DNA of 64,000 nucleotides. Origin: Actinospineispora acaciae DSM 45401 (lineage in GTDB: Bacteria > Actinomycetota > Actinomycetes > Mycobacteriales > Pseudonocardiaceae). This document shows positions 16,454 to 24,308 of this stretch, piece by piece. Position numbers and translations under genes: made by a program. The notes beneath the pieces were generated by a model. The model had not been told where the DNA came from, made no database searches, and saw only the letters and a list, made by a program, of their open reading frames with translations. The stretch spans positions 124,001 through 188,000 of the forward strand of contig NZ_JIAI01000012.1 of assembly GCF_000620785.1 (NCBI RefSeq), given 5' to 3'. The first letter of the stretch is position 1; every line of letters starts with the position of its first letter.

Positions 16454-17128
16454 TCAGCGCTGTGACATATCACACGCCGAGCTGTCACATGCGACCAGCT
16501 CCGCGTGCCGGGCCAGCCCGTCGATGAGCTGCTCGCGGCTCACCCCGGCGTCGAGCTGGGCGAGCAGGTGCTCGGCGGCCAGCGGTCCGAGCAGCGCATG
16601 CGCCAGCACCACCGCCCGCGCCGGCGGGTGCCCGGCCCGTTCGAGCAGGATCCGCAGGTGGGTGTGCCAGAAGCCGAACGCGCCCAGCCGGAACCGCGCG
16701 CCCGAGCTGGCCGTCTCCGACATCCGCACCAGCTCGGGGGCGCCCAGCACGTAGTCCAGGTAGGCGCGCACGAACGCCACCACCCGCGCGGCCGGCCCGG
16801 CACCGGGCCCCAGCGGCGGCGGACCGGCCAGCATCGCCTCCTGCAGCTCGCGCTCCCGCTCGTCGAGCAGCGCCGCCGCCAGCCCCGACTTGTCCCCGAA
16901 CCGCCGGAACACGGTGCCCTTGCCCACCCCGGCCTCGGCGGCCACCGCGTCCAGGCTCACCGCGTCCACCCCGTGCTCGGCGAACAGCCACGCGGCGGCG
17001 TCCAGGATGCGCCGCCGGTTGCGGGCGGCGTCGGACCGTTCCCGGGGCGGCGCGGGACGGCCGAGCGTGGGCGGTTCCAGCGGCGTTGACGAAACGGACC
17101 ACGGTCCGTAATCTCGGGGCGACGGCAT
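16454..17128 (-). CDS. TetR/AcrR family transcriptional regulator
   Basis: A TetR regulator of about 224 aa. The HTH lies in VSLDAVAAEAGVGKGTVFRRFGDKSGL, followed by a ligand domain ending HAELVACDSSACDMSQR. ATG at 17128 is preferred because an upstream ATG at 17164 would leave only 2 bp to the divergent rhodanese gene. Two CGGAC-N4-GTCCG palindromes cover the start region, one inside the first codons, which suggests autoregulation by steric block. Confidence 0.82.
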   Translation of the reverse strand: MPSPRDYGPWSVSSTPLEPPTLGRPAPPRERSDAARNRRRILDAAAWLFAEHGVDAVSLDAVAAEAGVGKGTVFRRFGDKSGLAAALLDERERELQEAMLAGPPPLGPGAGPAARVVAFVRAYLDYVLGAPELVRMSETASSGARFRLGAFGFWHTHLRILLERAGHPPARAVVLAHALLGPLAAEHLLAQLDAGVSREQLIDGLARHAELVACDSSACDMSQR

Positions 17129-17145
17129 AACCGGACCGTAGTCCG
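17094..17145. promoter_or_regulatory. Twin TetR operators with CGGAC-N4-GTCCG spacing
   Basis: ACGGACC-AC-GGTCCGT at 17094-17109 and CGGAC-CGTA-GTCCG at 17132-17145 share half-sites and spacing, with centres 37 bp apart. They lie at the start of the TetR gene and upstream of the divergent rhodanese gene. The layout implies joint repression of both. The half-site is the same as at 2961-3023 but the spacer is 4 rather than 7, so the two regulators should not cross-react fully. Confidence 0.78.
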
Positions 17146-17166
17146 AAACGACGGAAGGATCCACTC

Positions 17167-17508
17167 ATGGCCACATCGATCACCCGCGAGGAGCTCCGCT
17201 CGGCCATCGCCGAGGGCTCGGTGGCGGTCGTCGACGCGCTGCCCGAGAGCTACTACGCGAAGGCGCACCTGCCCGGCGCGCTCAACCTGGAGGAGGCCGA
17301 CGTGCCCGCCCGCGCCGCCGAGCTGCTGCCGGACCGGGCCGCCGCGATCGTCACCTACTGCGCGAACACGGCGTGCGCCAACAGCCACGCCGTGGCCAGC
17401 AAACTGGAAGCCCTCGGCTACACGAACGTGCGCACCTACCGCGAGGGCATCGAGGACTGGACGACCGCCGGCCTGCCCACCGAGTCCGGCATCCCCGCGA
17501 CTCACTGA
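17167..17508 (+). CDS. Rhodanese-like domain protein
   Basis: A 113-aa single-domain rhodanese. The start VVDALPESYYAKAHLPGALN is the usual rhodanese fold entry and the catalytic loop is YCANTACANS, with the active Cys first. Such proteins move sulfane sulfur or sense persulfides. GGAAGG precedes the ATG. Divergence from a TetR gene with twin operators suggests an inducible sulfur- or electrophile-response gene. The loop with extra Cys and Asn differs from thiosulfate sulfurtransferases. Confidence 0.9.
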   Translation: MATSITREELRSAIAEGSVAVVDALPESYYAKAHLPGALNLEEADVPARAAELLPDRAAAIVTYCANTACANSHAVASKLEALGYTNVRTYREGIEDWTTAGLPTESGIPATH

Positions 17509-17514
17509 CCAAGG

Positions 17515-17574
17515 CGGAGGGTGCGTTCCGACGCGGTACGGACTCCCAAACACCGACGCCGGAACGCCCCTCCG
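17515..17574 (+). terminator. Imperfect hairpin after the rhodanese gene
   Basis: CGGAGGG(T)GCGTTCCG(A)CG at 17515-17533 pairs with the arm at 17557-17574, leaving one bulged T and one mismatch. The loop is 23 nt. It starts 6 bp after the rhodanese stop and has no U-tract, as usual for this GC content. Confidence 0.55.
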
Positions 17575-17737
17575 TTCTCACTGCACGGCTGACGCCCGAG
17601 GAAAGCAGACATCGAGCAAACTCGCCACGGCCGTCCCGTGAGCCGTCATAGGTTAGCCCGACCGATCTTGGTGCTTTCAAGTGGATGGGTTCGTACCCCC
17701 TCCGTCCACCTACAAGACGCACAAGCCCGCACCCAGT

Positions 17738-17869
17738 AACCCCCGCGAGTCGGGGGTCTCAGCACACTGAGTCGCGCGTTTGGGCACATCCGCGGCCGCG
17801 CGTCGCGGCAACGGCCGGTGTGCCAGAACGCCCGACTCGGTGTGCCAGAACGCCCGACTCGCGGGGGTT
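17738..17869. repeat. Large inverted repeat built of GAGTCG-type 22-bp units
   Basis: Two forward units start at 17747 and 17769. Two inverted units, GTGTGCCAGAACGCCCGACT..., occupy 17818-17839 and 17840-17861. The outermost 17 bp (17738-17754 and 17853-17869) form a perfect inverted pair, so the whole could fold as a cruciform or RNA hairpin. It belongs to the same family as 5442-5623. The 464-bp gap 17509-17972 otherwise holds only the rhodanese hairpin and the lepA promoter region. Confidence 0.78.
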
Positions 17870-17972
17870 TTGGGCGCGGGCGCGGGGGAATTCCGGGGGG
17901 TGGGGCGGGCGCGGCCAGGTCACCCGGATGGCGTGCGACGATGGAGTAGACCCCCGCACGCAAAGGATCCGA

Positions 17973-19820
17973 GTGAGCACGTTCGCCGACCGTACCTTCA
18001 CCGCGCCGGAGCGCATCCGCAACTTCTGCATCATCGCGCACATCGACCACGGCAAGTCCACCCTGGCCGACCGCATGCTGCAGTTCACCGGCGTGCTGGA
18101 CGAGCGCAGCTACCGCGCCCAGTACCTGGACCGGATGGACATCGAGCGCGAGCGCGGGATCACCATCAAGGCGCAGAACGTCAGGCTGCCCTGGCGGGTG
18201 GGGGACACCGACCACGTCCTGCACCTGATCGACACCCCGGGGCACGTGGACTTCACCTACGAGGTGTCGCGCGCGCTGGCCGCCTGCGAGGGCGCGATCC
18301 TGCTGGTGGACGCCGCGCAGGGCATCGAGGCGCAGACGCTGGCCAACCTGTACCTCGCGCTGGAGCGCAACCTCACCGTCATCCCGGTGCTGAACAAGAT
18401 CGACCTGCCGGCCGCCGACCCGGACCGCTACGCCGCCGAGCTGGCGCACATCATCGGCTGCGAGCCGGACGAGGTGATGCGGGTCAGCGCGAAGACCGGC
18501 ATGGGGGTCCGCGAGCTGCTCAACGAGGTGGTCCGGCTGGTGCCGCCGCCACAGGGCGAGCCGGACGCGCCGCCGCGCGCGCTGATCTTCGACTCGGTGT
18601 ACGACAGCTACCGGGGCGTGGTCACCTACATCCGGGTGGTGGACGGCAAGATCACGCCACGGCAGCGGATCACCATGATGTCCACCGGGGCCAGCCACGA
18701 GCTGCTCGAGGTGGGCATCATCTCGCCGGAGCCCAAGCCGTCGCAGGGACTCGGCGTCGGCGAGGTCGGGTACCTGATCACCGGGGTGAAGGACGTCCGC
18801 CAGTCGCGGGTCGGCGACACGGTCACCTCGCAGCGCCACGGCGCGACCGAGCCACTGGGCGGCTACCGCGACCCGCGCCCGATGGTCTACTCCGGGCTCT
18901 ACCCGGTGGACGGCTCGGACTACCCGGAGCTGCGCGACGCGCTGGAGAAGCTCCAGCTCAACGACGCGGCGCTGACCTTCGAGCCGGAGACCTCGTCCGC
19001 GCTGGGCTTCGGCTTCCGCTGCGGGTTCCTCGGCCTGCTGCACCTGGAGATCACCCGCGACCGGCTGGAGCGCGAGGCCGGCCTGGACCTGATCGCTACC
19101 GCGCCCAACGTGGTGTACCGCGTGATCCTGGACGACGGTACCGAGCAGGTGGTGACCAACCCGTCGGACTGGCCCACCGGCAAGGTCGCCGAGGTGTACG
19201 AGCCCATCGTGAAGACCACGATCATCGCCCCGTCCGAGTACGTCGGTGCGATCATGGAGCTGTGCCAGAGCCGGCGCGGCCAGCTCGGCGGCATGGACTA
19301 CCTGTCCGAGTCCCGCGTGGAGATCCGCTACACGCTGCCCCTCGCCGAGATCATCTTCGACTTCTTCGACGCGCTGAAGTCCCGCACCCGCGGCTACGCC
19401 AGCCTGGACTACGAGGAGGCCGGCGAGCAGGCCGCCGACCTGGTCAAGGTGGACATCCTGCTGCAGGGCGAGACGGTCGACGCGTTCTCCGCCATCGCGC
19501 ACCGCGACGCCGCCTACGCCTACGGCACCCGGATGACCGCCAAGCTGCGCGAGCTGATCCCGCGCCAGCAGTTCGAGGTGCCGATCCAGGCCGCCATCGG
19601 CTCGCGGATCATTGCCAGGGAGAACATCAGGGCCATCCGTAAGGACGTGCTGGCCAAGTGCTACGGCGGTGACATCACCCGCAAGCGCAAGCTGCTGGAG
19701 AAGCAGAAAGAGGGCAAGAAGCGGATGAAGACGATCGGCCGTGTCGAGGTGCCGCAGGAAGCCTTCGTCGCGGCCCTGTCGACCGACGAGGCGGGCGACA
19801 AGCCCAAGTCCAAGAAGTAG
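17973..19820 (+). CDS. lepA: Elongation factor 4 (LepA)
   Basis: A 615-aa translational GTPase that acts on stalled or post-translocation ribosomes. G1 (AHIDHGKST), G3 (DTPGHVDF) and G4 (NKID) are intact, and the LepA-specific C-terminal end EKQKEGKKRMKTIGRVEVPQ is complete. GTG at 17973 follows AAAGGA at 17962-17967; the longer upstream frame crosses the repeat cluster and is not real. It matches the mycobacterial order downstream of rpsT. Confidence 0.96.
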   Translation: MSTFADRTFTAPERIRNFCIIAHIDHGKSTLADRMLQFTGVLDERSYRAQYLDRMDIERERGITIKAQNVRLPWRVGDTDHVLHLIDTPGHVDFTYEVSRALAACEGAILLVDAAQGIEAQTLANLYLALERNLTVIPVLNKIDLPAADPDRYAAELAHIIGCEPDEVMRVSAKTGMGVRELLNEVVRLVPPPQGEPDAPPRALIFDSVYDSYRGVVTYIRVVDGKITPRQRITMMSTGASHELLEVGIISPEPKPSQGLGVGEVGYLITGVKDVRQSRVGDTVTSQRHGATEPLGGYRDPRPMVYSGLYPVDGSDYPELRDALEKLQLNDAALTFEPETSSALGFGFRCGFLGLLHLEITRDRLEREAGLDLIATAPNVVYRVILDDGTEQVVTNPSDWPTGKVAEVYEPIVKTTIIAPSEYVGAIMELCQSRRGQLGGMDYLSESRVEIRYTLPLAEIIFDFFDALKSRTRGYASLDYEEAGEQAADLVKVDILLQGETVDAFSAIAHRDAAYAYGTRMTAKLRELIPRQQFEVPIQAAIGSRIIARENIRAIRKDVLAKCYGGDITRKRKLLEKQKEGKKRMKTIGRVEVPQEAFVAALSTDEAGDKPKSKK

Positions 19821-20135
19821 TTCGTCGGGAAACGAAATCCACTCCTGGGTGGAAGGTAAAGGCACCTCTACTCGGTGGGCGCCACGGCGCTGGCCAGGCG
19901 AAATCGCTGATCGCGCCCTGCGGTGCGGGTAATGGGTGTCCTTGTTCTCGATTCGTTCACTCTCGTGTCGAGAAGATGTCACGCGGGTTTCTGAGGCAAT
20001 AGTGAAACGTCCAGTGGGCGTGTGATCACGTGCCTGGCGTCCTCTTTATGCCAACACGCGCATAACGGTGCGAGCAGATTGATGCCGGTTACTTGGGGGC
20101 TCTACTCTGACACGCCCAGTTACCAGGGAGGGTGC
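19821..20135 (+). promoter_or_regulatory. Gap after lepA with promoter at 20079-20108
   Basis: No gene is supported in this 315-bp stretch. At its right end TTGATG (20079-20084) and TACTCT (20103-20108), 18 bp apart, resemble -35 and -10 boxes. They would serve the small gene at 20136, whose start follows CAGGGAGGG. The left part shows short local complementarity but no convincing terminator. Confidence 0.5.
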
Positions 20136-20348
20136 ATGAAAGCCAGGGACAGGCAAGGTCACGTACTGGAGCTGACCAGGATTGCCGGCGACTGGAGCAT
20201 TGACGAATGTGAGTGCGTGTCACGGACCGACCGGGGCACCGCCGTGGTGCGCGGCACCGTGCTGCGCAGCGTCGACACGCCGCAGGGCGACGTGCTGGCC
20301 GAGATATCGATCAAGCTGCTGCTGGAGGCCGCCCGTACCCTCCGCTGA
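20136..20348 (+). CDS. Small hypothetical protein upstream of the XRE regulator
   Basis: A 70-aa protein, MKARDRQGHVLELTRIAGDW..., with no membrane helix, no cysteine motif apart from ECECVS, and a helical C-terminus (ISIKLLLEAARTLR). ATG follows a strong CAGGGAGGG site. It sits about 150 bp upstream of the XRE-DUF5753 regulator on the same strand. In actinomycetes such regulators often accompany a small partner of unknown function. I do not recognise a family. Confidence 0.6.
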   Translation: MKARDRQGHVLELTRIAGDWSIDECECVSRTDRGTAVVRGTVLRSVDTPQGDVLAEISIKLLLEAARTLR

Positions 20349-20499
20349 GCGCGCCGGGCGTACGCCCCGACGACCGGTCCGTTCACACCCGTGGGAGACC
20401 ACCCTGTCGAACCCTGACCTGACCGAGTCCCGGCGCTATCGTGGCGTTGCGCTGGCCAAATCCGCTCGTCTTCCACGCTTGTCGACCGCTGACCGGGAC

Positions 20500-21354
20500 G
20501 TGAGCCTGCAACCAGAGTGGTCCGAGGCGGACCGCACCGAGCTGGCCGGGGCACTGCGCGAGCTGCGCAGGGCCTCCGGCCTGTCCGGCGCGGCCCTGGG
20601 GGCCAAGGTCTACATGAGCCAGGCCAAGGTCTCGCGCATCGAGACCGGCCGCATCGTGCCCAGCGTCACCGACGTCGAGCTGCTCGTGCACGCGCTGCAG
20701 GTCGAGCCGGAGCGCGCCAGGGAGCTGGTCGGCCTGGCCAGGGTGGCCAACACCGAGCACCAGTCCAACCGGGTCATGCAGCGGCGCGGCTACGGCACCC
20801 GGCAGCGCGACCACCTGGCGATGGAGGAGCAGTGCCGGCTGCGCCGCCAGTTCCTGCCGACGGTGCTCGGCGGCGTCATGCAGATCCCCGCGTACACCCG
20901 CCGGGCGGTGACCGACCCGGTGCTGGAGGAGCCCGAGTCGATGATCGAGGAGATCATGGCCGGCAAGCGGCTGCGCCGCGCGGTGCTCGACCGGCCGGAC
21001 AAGCGTTTCGAGTTCGTGCTCACCGAGGCGGCGTTGCGCACCCGGCTGCTGGACGCGACAGGGATGACCGAGCAGATGGACGACCTGGTCGCCACCGCGG
21101 CCCGCCCGAACGTCACGGTGGAGGTCATCCCGTTCAGCACCGAGCTGCCGACCGGGCCGCTGAACATGTTCTCGATCTACGACGACAGGCTGGTCGCGAT
21201 CGAGGACGAGACCGGCCTGCTCATGCTGCGCGACCCCACCGACATCCGCTACTACACCGACCTGTTCGAGGTCTTCCGCGGCTACGCGCTGCGCGGCGAC
21301 GAGGCGCGCGAGTTCGTCCGCTCCGTCGCCGACGACTACCGCCGGGAGACCTGA
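20500..21354 (+). CDS. XRE-family regulator with DUF5753 domain
   Basis: An HTH_31-type domain (LRRASGLSGAALGAKVYMSQAKVSRIETGR) is followed by the DUF5753 ligand-binding-like domain (RRQFLPTVLGGVMQIPAYTRRAV, ending AREFVRSVADDYR). The frame is open much further upstream. GTG at 20500 gives 284 aa, the usual length, but its ribosome site is weak, and the CTG at about 20403 may be the true start. These regulators are abundant in actinomycetes; this one has the small gene at 20136 in place of the more usual DUF397 partner. Confidence 0.82.
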   Translation: MSLQPEWSEADRTELAGALRELRRASGLSGAALGAKVYMSQAKVSRIETGRIVPSVTDVELLVHALQVEPERARELVGLARVANTEHQSNRVMQRRGYGTRQRDHLAMEEQCRLRRQFLPTVLGGVMQIPAYTRRAVTDPVLEEPESMIEEIMAGKRLRRAVLDRPDKRFEFVLTEAALRTRLLDATGMTEQMDDLVATAARPNVTVEVIPFSTELPTGPLNMFSIYDDRLVAIEDETGLLMLRDPTDIRYYTDLFEVFRGYALRGDEAREFVRSVADDYRRET

Positions 21355-21422
21355 CCTCGGGTGGCCGCCAAGACTGTCGGTGCCGTGCGGCGAGCTGGTC
21401 ACCATGGGGAAAAGGAGGCACC

Positions 21423-21995
21423 ATGACGGTCATGACCACGTCCATCCCAGGGCGTCCGTTCACGGTCGACGACCTGGAGGCGATGCCCGACGACGGGCAT
21501 CGCTACGAGCTGCTGGACGGGGTGCTTCTGGTGAGCCCGGCACCCGGTAGGCGACATCAGCGGGTGTGCGGGCAGCTGTTCATCAAGCTGGAACAGGCAT
21601 GCCCGGGTGGCATGGAGGTGTTGTTCGCGCCGTTTGCCGTACAGACATCCAAGAGCACCGAACTGCAGCCGGACGTTCTCGTCGCCCGAGAGTCCGACCT
21701 GACCGAACAGAACCTGCCGGCGGCGCCGCTGTTGGCTGTCGAGATCCTTTCACCGAGCACGGCGTTGTTCGACCTGAATACCAAGAGGGCCGCGTACGAA
21801 CGGATGCGGGCGCCGTCCTACTGGGTGGTTGATCCCGACCAATTGGTGCTCACCGCGTTCGAGCTGGACGAGAACGGCCGGTATCAGCAGGTTGCGGAGG
21901 TCAAGGGCACCGAGGAGTTCCGGGCCGAGCGTCCGTTCCCGGTACGAATCGTGCCCGCGGAGCTGCTGAAGGGGCCGCGCCGGCGCGACCTGTGA
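21423..21995 (+). CDS. Uma2 family endonuclease-like protein
   Basis: A 190-aa protein with the Uma2/DUF820 restriction-endonuclease-like fold. Visible landmarks are the FTVDDLEAMPDDGHRYELLDGVLL entry, ELQPDVLVARESDL and APLLAVEILSPST, which carry the acidic PD-(D/E)XK-like residues, and KRAAYERMRAPSYWVVDP. Function in bacteria is not settled. ATG at 21423 has an excellent AAAAGGAGG site. It lies 68 bp after the XRE gene. Confidence 0.9.
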   Translation: MTVMTTSIPGRPFTVDDLEAMPDDGHRYELLDGVLLVSPAPGRRHQRVCGQLFIKLEQACPGGMEVLFAPFAVQTSKSTELQPDVLVARESDLTEQNLPAAPLLAVEILSPSTALFDLNTKRAAYERMRAPSYWVVDPDQLVLTAFELDENGRYQQVAEVKGTEEFRAERPFPVRIVPAELLKGPRRRDL

Positions 21996-22003
21996 GCCGG
22001 CGG

Positions 22004-22498
22004 CTACTCGGTGGCGGGGACGGGGAGCTGGTGGGCAAGGCGGGCGAGCAGGGTGGACAGCGCGGTGTTGCCGTCGGCCAGCTCGACCAGGGAGCCGTCC
22101 ACCCGCTGCTCCAGTTGGCGACTGATCCTGGCGACCACCTCGCGGCCGTTCGGGGACAGGTGGACCAGGACGCGGCGGCGGTCGGCCGGGTCGTTGCGGC
22201 GGAACGCGAACGACTGGGCCACCAGGCGGTCCACCACCCGGGTGGCCGTCGGGTTCGGCACCGCCGCGTGCTCCGCGATCTCGCCCATGCTGCGGCCGCC
22301 ACCGCGCGACAGCAGCAACAGGACCCTCCAGCCCTCTCGGCTCAGGCCTTCCTCCTCGGTGACCGGGGTGAGCACCGCGTCGACGGCCCGGTCGGCGTGG
22401 TCGAGCAGCTCGACCACGCTCGGGTAGGTGATCGCCGGGGTGCGTGGCGTAGGCACGAATGGACGCAACACGAGGGAAGAGTGTACGGCTGTTCTCAC
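22004..22498 (-). CDS. MarR family transcriptional regulator
   Basis: A 164-aa winged-helix regulator: LSREGWRVLLLLSRGGGRSMGEIAEHAAVPNPTATRVVDRLV is the HTH and RNDPADRRRVLVHLSPNGREVV the wing. GTG at 22498 is the only start the frame suggests, but the first 25 residues look unlike MarR, so the true start may be internal. It lies 61 bp downstream of the MDR gene on the same strand and may regulate it. Confidence 0.85.
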   Translation of the reverse strand: MRTAVHSSLVLRPFVPTPRTPAITYPSVVELLDHADRAVDAVLTPVTEEEGLSREGWRVLLLLSRGGGRSMGEIAEHAAVPNPTATRVVDRLVAQSFAFRRNDPADRRRVLVHLSPNGREVVARISRQLEQRVDGSLVELADGNTALSTLLARLAHQLPVPATE

Positions 22499-22559
22499 TA
22501 ACGTGTGACGCCGGGTGGCGCTATAGAGTGATACTGGTCACCTTGTCCTATCCGGAGAG

Positions 22560-23528
22560 TCACTCCCGGGAAAAGACGATCTTGCCGGCGGTGCGGCCGT
22601 CCAGCATCGCGCGGAAGCCCTCCTCGGCGCGCGACAGCGGCAGCGTCAGGCCCACCTCCGGGACGATCCCGGCGGTCTCCACGAACCGCAGCAGGTCGCG
22701 CAGCTCGTCCAGCGTGCCCATGGTCGAGCCGACCACGCGGAGCTGCAGGAAGAACACCCGCTGCAGGTCGGCAGGGGGGTTCGGGCCGCTGGTCGAGCCG
22801 GAGCAGACGATCACGCCGCCGGGCTTGAGCGCGCGCAGCGAGTGGCTCCAGGTGGCCTCGCCGACGGTCTCGAACACGCCGTCCACCTTCTCCGGCAGCC
22901 GCTCGCCGGAGCCGAACGTGGCGTGCGCGCCGAGCTTCTCGGCGAGCGCGCGCTTCTCGTCGGTGCGGCCGGTCACCCAGACGCGCAGTCCGGCGGCGCG
23001 GCCGAGCTGGATGAGCGCGGTGGACACCCCGCCGGAGGCGCCCTGCACCAGCATGGTCTGCCCCGGCCGCAGCCCGGACTTGGTGAACAGCATCCGGTAC
23101 GCGGTCAGCCAGGCGGTGCCCATGCCGGCGGCGGCGGTCGCGGACAGCCCGGCCGGCCGCGGCACCGCGTTGCGCGCCGGCACGACGACCGTCTCGGCGA
23201 AGGTGCCCTGGTGCTTCTCGGTGAGCAGGGTGCGCTTCGGGTCCAGCGTCTCGTCGCCGGTCCAGGCCGGGTCGCCGATCACCGAGTGCAGCACCACCTC
23301 GGTGCCGTCGGGCAGCGTGCCGGCGCCGTCGCAGCCCAGGATCATCGGGAACTGCTCGGGCTTGATGCCGACCCCGCGCAGCGTCCAGATGTCGTGCATG
23401 TTCAGGCTCGCGGCGGTGACCCGGACCGGCACCCAGCCGTCCGGCGCCTCGGGCTCGGGGCGCTCCCCGACGGTGAGCGAGGCGAGCGGGTCGTCGCGGT
23501 TGGGCTCGGCTGCGTAGACGGCGTACAT
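22560..23528 (-). CDS. Zinc-free medium-chain dehydrogenase/quinone oxidoreductase
   Basis: A 322-aa MDR protein. GroES-like start MYAVYAAEPNRDDPLA, catalytic-domain motif LNMHDIWTLRGVGI, GCDGAGTLPDGTEV, and Rossmann GASGGVSTALIQLGRAAGL. It lacks the structural zinc cysteine cluster. It likely reduces a quinone or unsaturated acyl substrate. Its start faces the small membrane-protein gene at 23572, 43 bp away. The frame stays open far upstream, but homology starts at this ATG. Confidence 0.88.
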   Translation of the reverse strand: MYAVYAAEPNRDDPLASLTVGERPEPEAPDGWVPVRVTAASLNMHDIWTLRGVGIKPEQFPMILGCDGAGTLPDGTEVVLHSVIGDPAWTGDETLDPKRTLLTEKHQGTFAETVVVPARNAVPRPAGLSATAAAGMGTAWLTAYRMLFTKSGLRPGQTMLVQGASGGVSTALIQLGRAAGLRVWVTGRTDEKRALAEKLGAHATFGSGERLPEKVDGVFETVGEATWSHSLRALKPGGVIVCSGSTSGPNPPADLQRVFFLQLRVVGSTMGTLDELRDLLRFVETAGIVPEVGLTLPLSRAEEGFRAMLDGRTAGKIVFSRE

Positions 23529-23571
23529 ACCCTGAACGTAGTGCCGATCCGGCTTGTCTACCCTATGGGGC

Positions 23572-23802
23572 GTGCTGCGCTCCTTGGCCAACTGGTGGGA
23601 CTCGGTCGAGCTGTGGATCACCCAGCTCCCGTTCCCGTTCCAGGTCGCGCTGGCCATCGTGGTGTTGCTCCCGCTGTGCGCTTTGGTGGCGGCGTTGGCC
23701 GACAAGGCCTCCGACGCCTGGGACGCCTGGTGGGAGCGGCTGCGCGGGCCGCGCCACGGTTCCGGCGGTGGTTCCGACGCGGTCGCGGGGGACCCCTCGT
23801 GA
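23572..23802 (+). CDS. Small single-pass membrane protein coupled to RNase gene
   Basis: A 76-aa protein with one strong membrane helix (VALAIVVLLPLCALVAALA) between an amphipathic Trp-rich N-terminus (NWWDSVELWITQLPF) and a basic tail (WWERLRGPRHG). GTG at 23572 is preceded by TACCCTATGG, consistent with a leaderless transcript; TTG at 23554 is another option. The stop overlaps the RNase start in GTGA. No family is recognised. The coupling suggests help with export or anchoring of the RNase, which is only an inference. Confidence 0.7.
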   Translation: MLRSLANWWDSVELWITQLPFPFQVALAIVVLLPLCALVAALADKASDAWDAWWERLRGPRHGSGGGSDAVAGDPS

Positions 23803-24308
23803 GCGGTGCCTCCCGGCGCGTTCCGCTGGTGCTGTTCGTCTGCCTGCTGGTGGGCGCGGTGCTGGCCGGCTGCTCGGGCTCCGGCTCGTCGGGTGGGTCT
23901 ACGACGCAGAGCTCCGGCAAGGTGGTGCCGGACGCCCCGTCGATCGGGGCCGGCTCCGCCCAACCGGGGTGTCCGGCGCCCAACGTGGCCACGCCGGGGG
24001 CCACCGAGTCCCGGCTGCCGCTGCGCTCGCTGTGCGCGCTGCCGACGGAGGCCGTCGAGATCTGGCAGAAGATCAAGACCGGCGGGAAGCTGCCGTCCAC
24101 GAAGGACGGCAGCGTGTTCGCCAACAACGAGCGGCGGCTACCGCAGCGCCAGCGCGGCTACTACCGCGAGTACACCGTGCCCACCCCCGGCGAGAAGGAC
24201 AGGGGCGCGCAGCGGCTGGTGACCGGCCAGAAGAGCGAGCTGTACTACACCGCCGATCACTATCAGTCCTTCGTGGTGGTCGACTCCACGGCGGCCGGCG
24301 CGGGCTGA
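23799..24308 (+). CDS. Secreted guanyl-specific ribonuclease (N1/T1/barnase superfamily) lipoprotein
   Basis: A 169-aa protein with a lipoprotein signal (LVLFVCLLVGAVLAGC, Cys about residue 25), a Ser/Gly linker and a microbial RNase domain. The catalytic trio is visible: Glu in YYREYTV, Arg in GAQRLVTG and His in ADHYQSF, as in RNase Sa. Two cysteines (GCPAPN, SLCALP) may form a disulfide, so the enzyme may be active only outside. No barstar-like inhibitor gene is adjacent. It is convergent with the permease, with 46 bp of overlap. Confidence 0.88.
   Translation: MSGASRRVPLVLFVCLLVGAVLAGCSGSGSSGGSTTQSSGKVVPDAPSIGAGSAQPGCPAPNVATPGATESRLPLRSLCALPTEAVEIWQKIKTGGKLPSTKDGSVFANNERRLPQRQRGYYREYTVPTPGEKDRGAQRLVTGQKSELYYTADHYQSFVVVDSTAAGAG

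Noticed and set aside
17646..19982. A 778-codon open frame antisense to lepA
   Set aside because: Composition of a third-position shadow, no motifs, and LepA on the other strand is certain.
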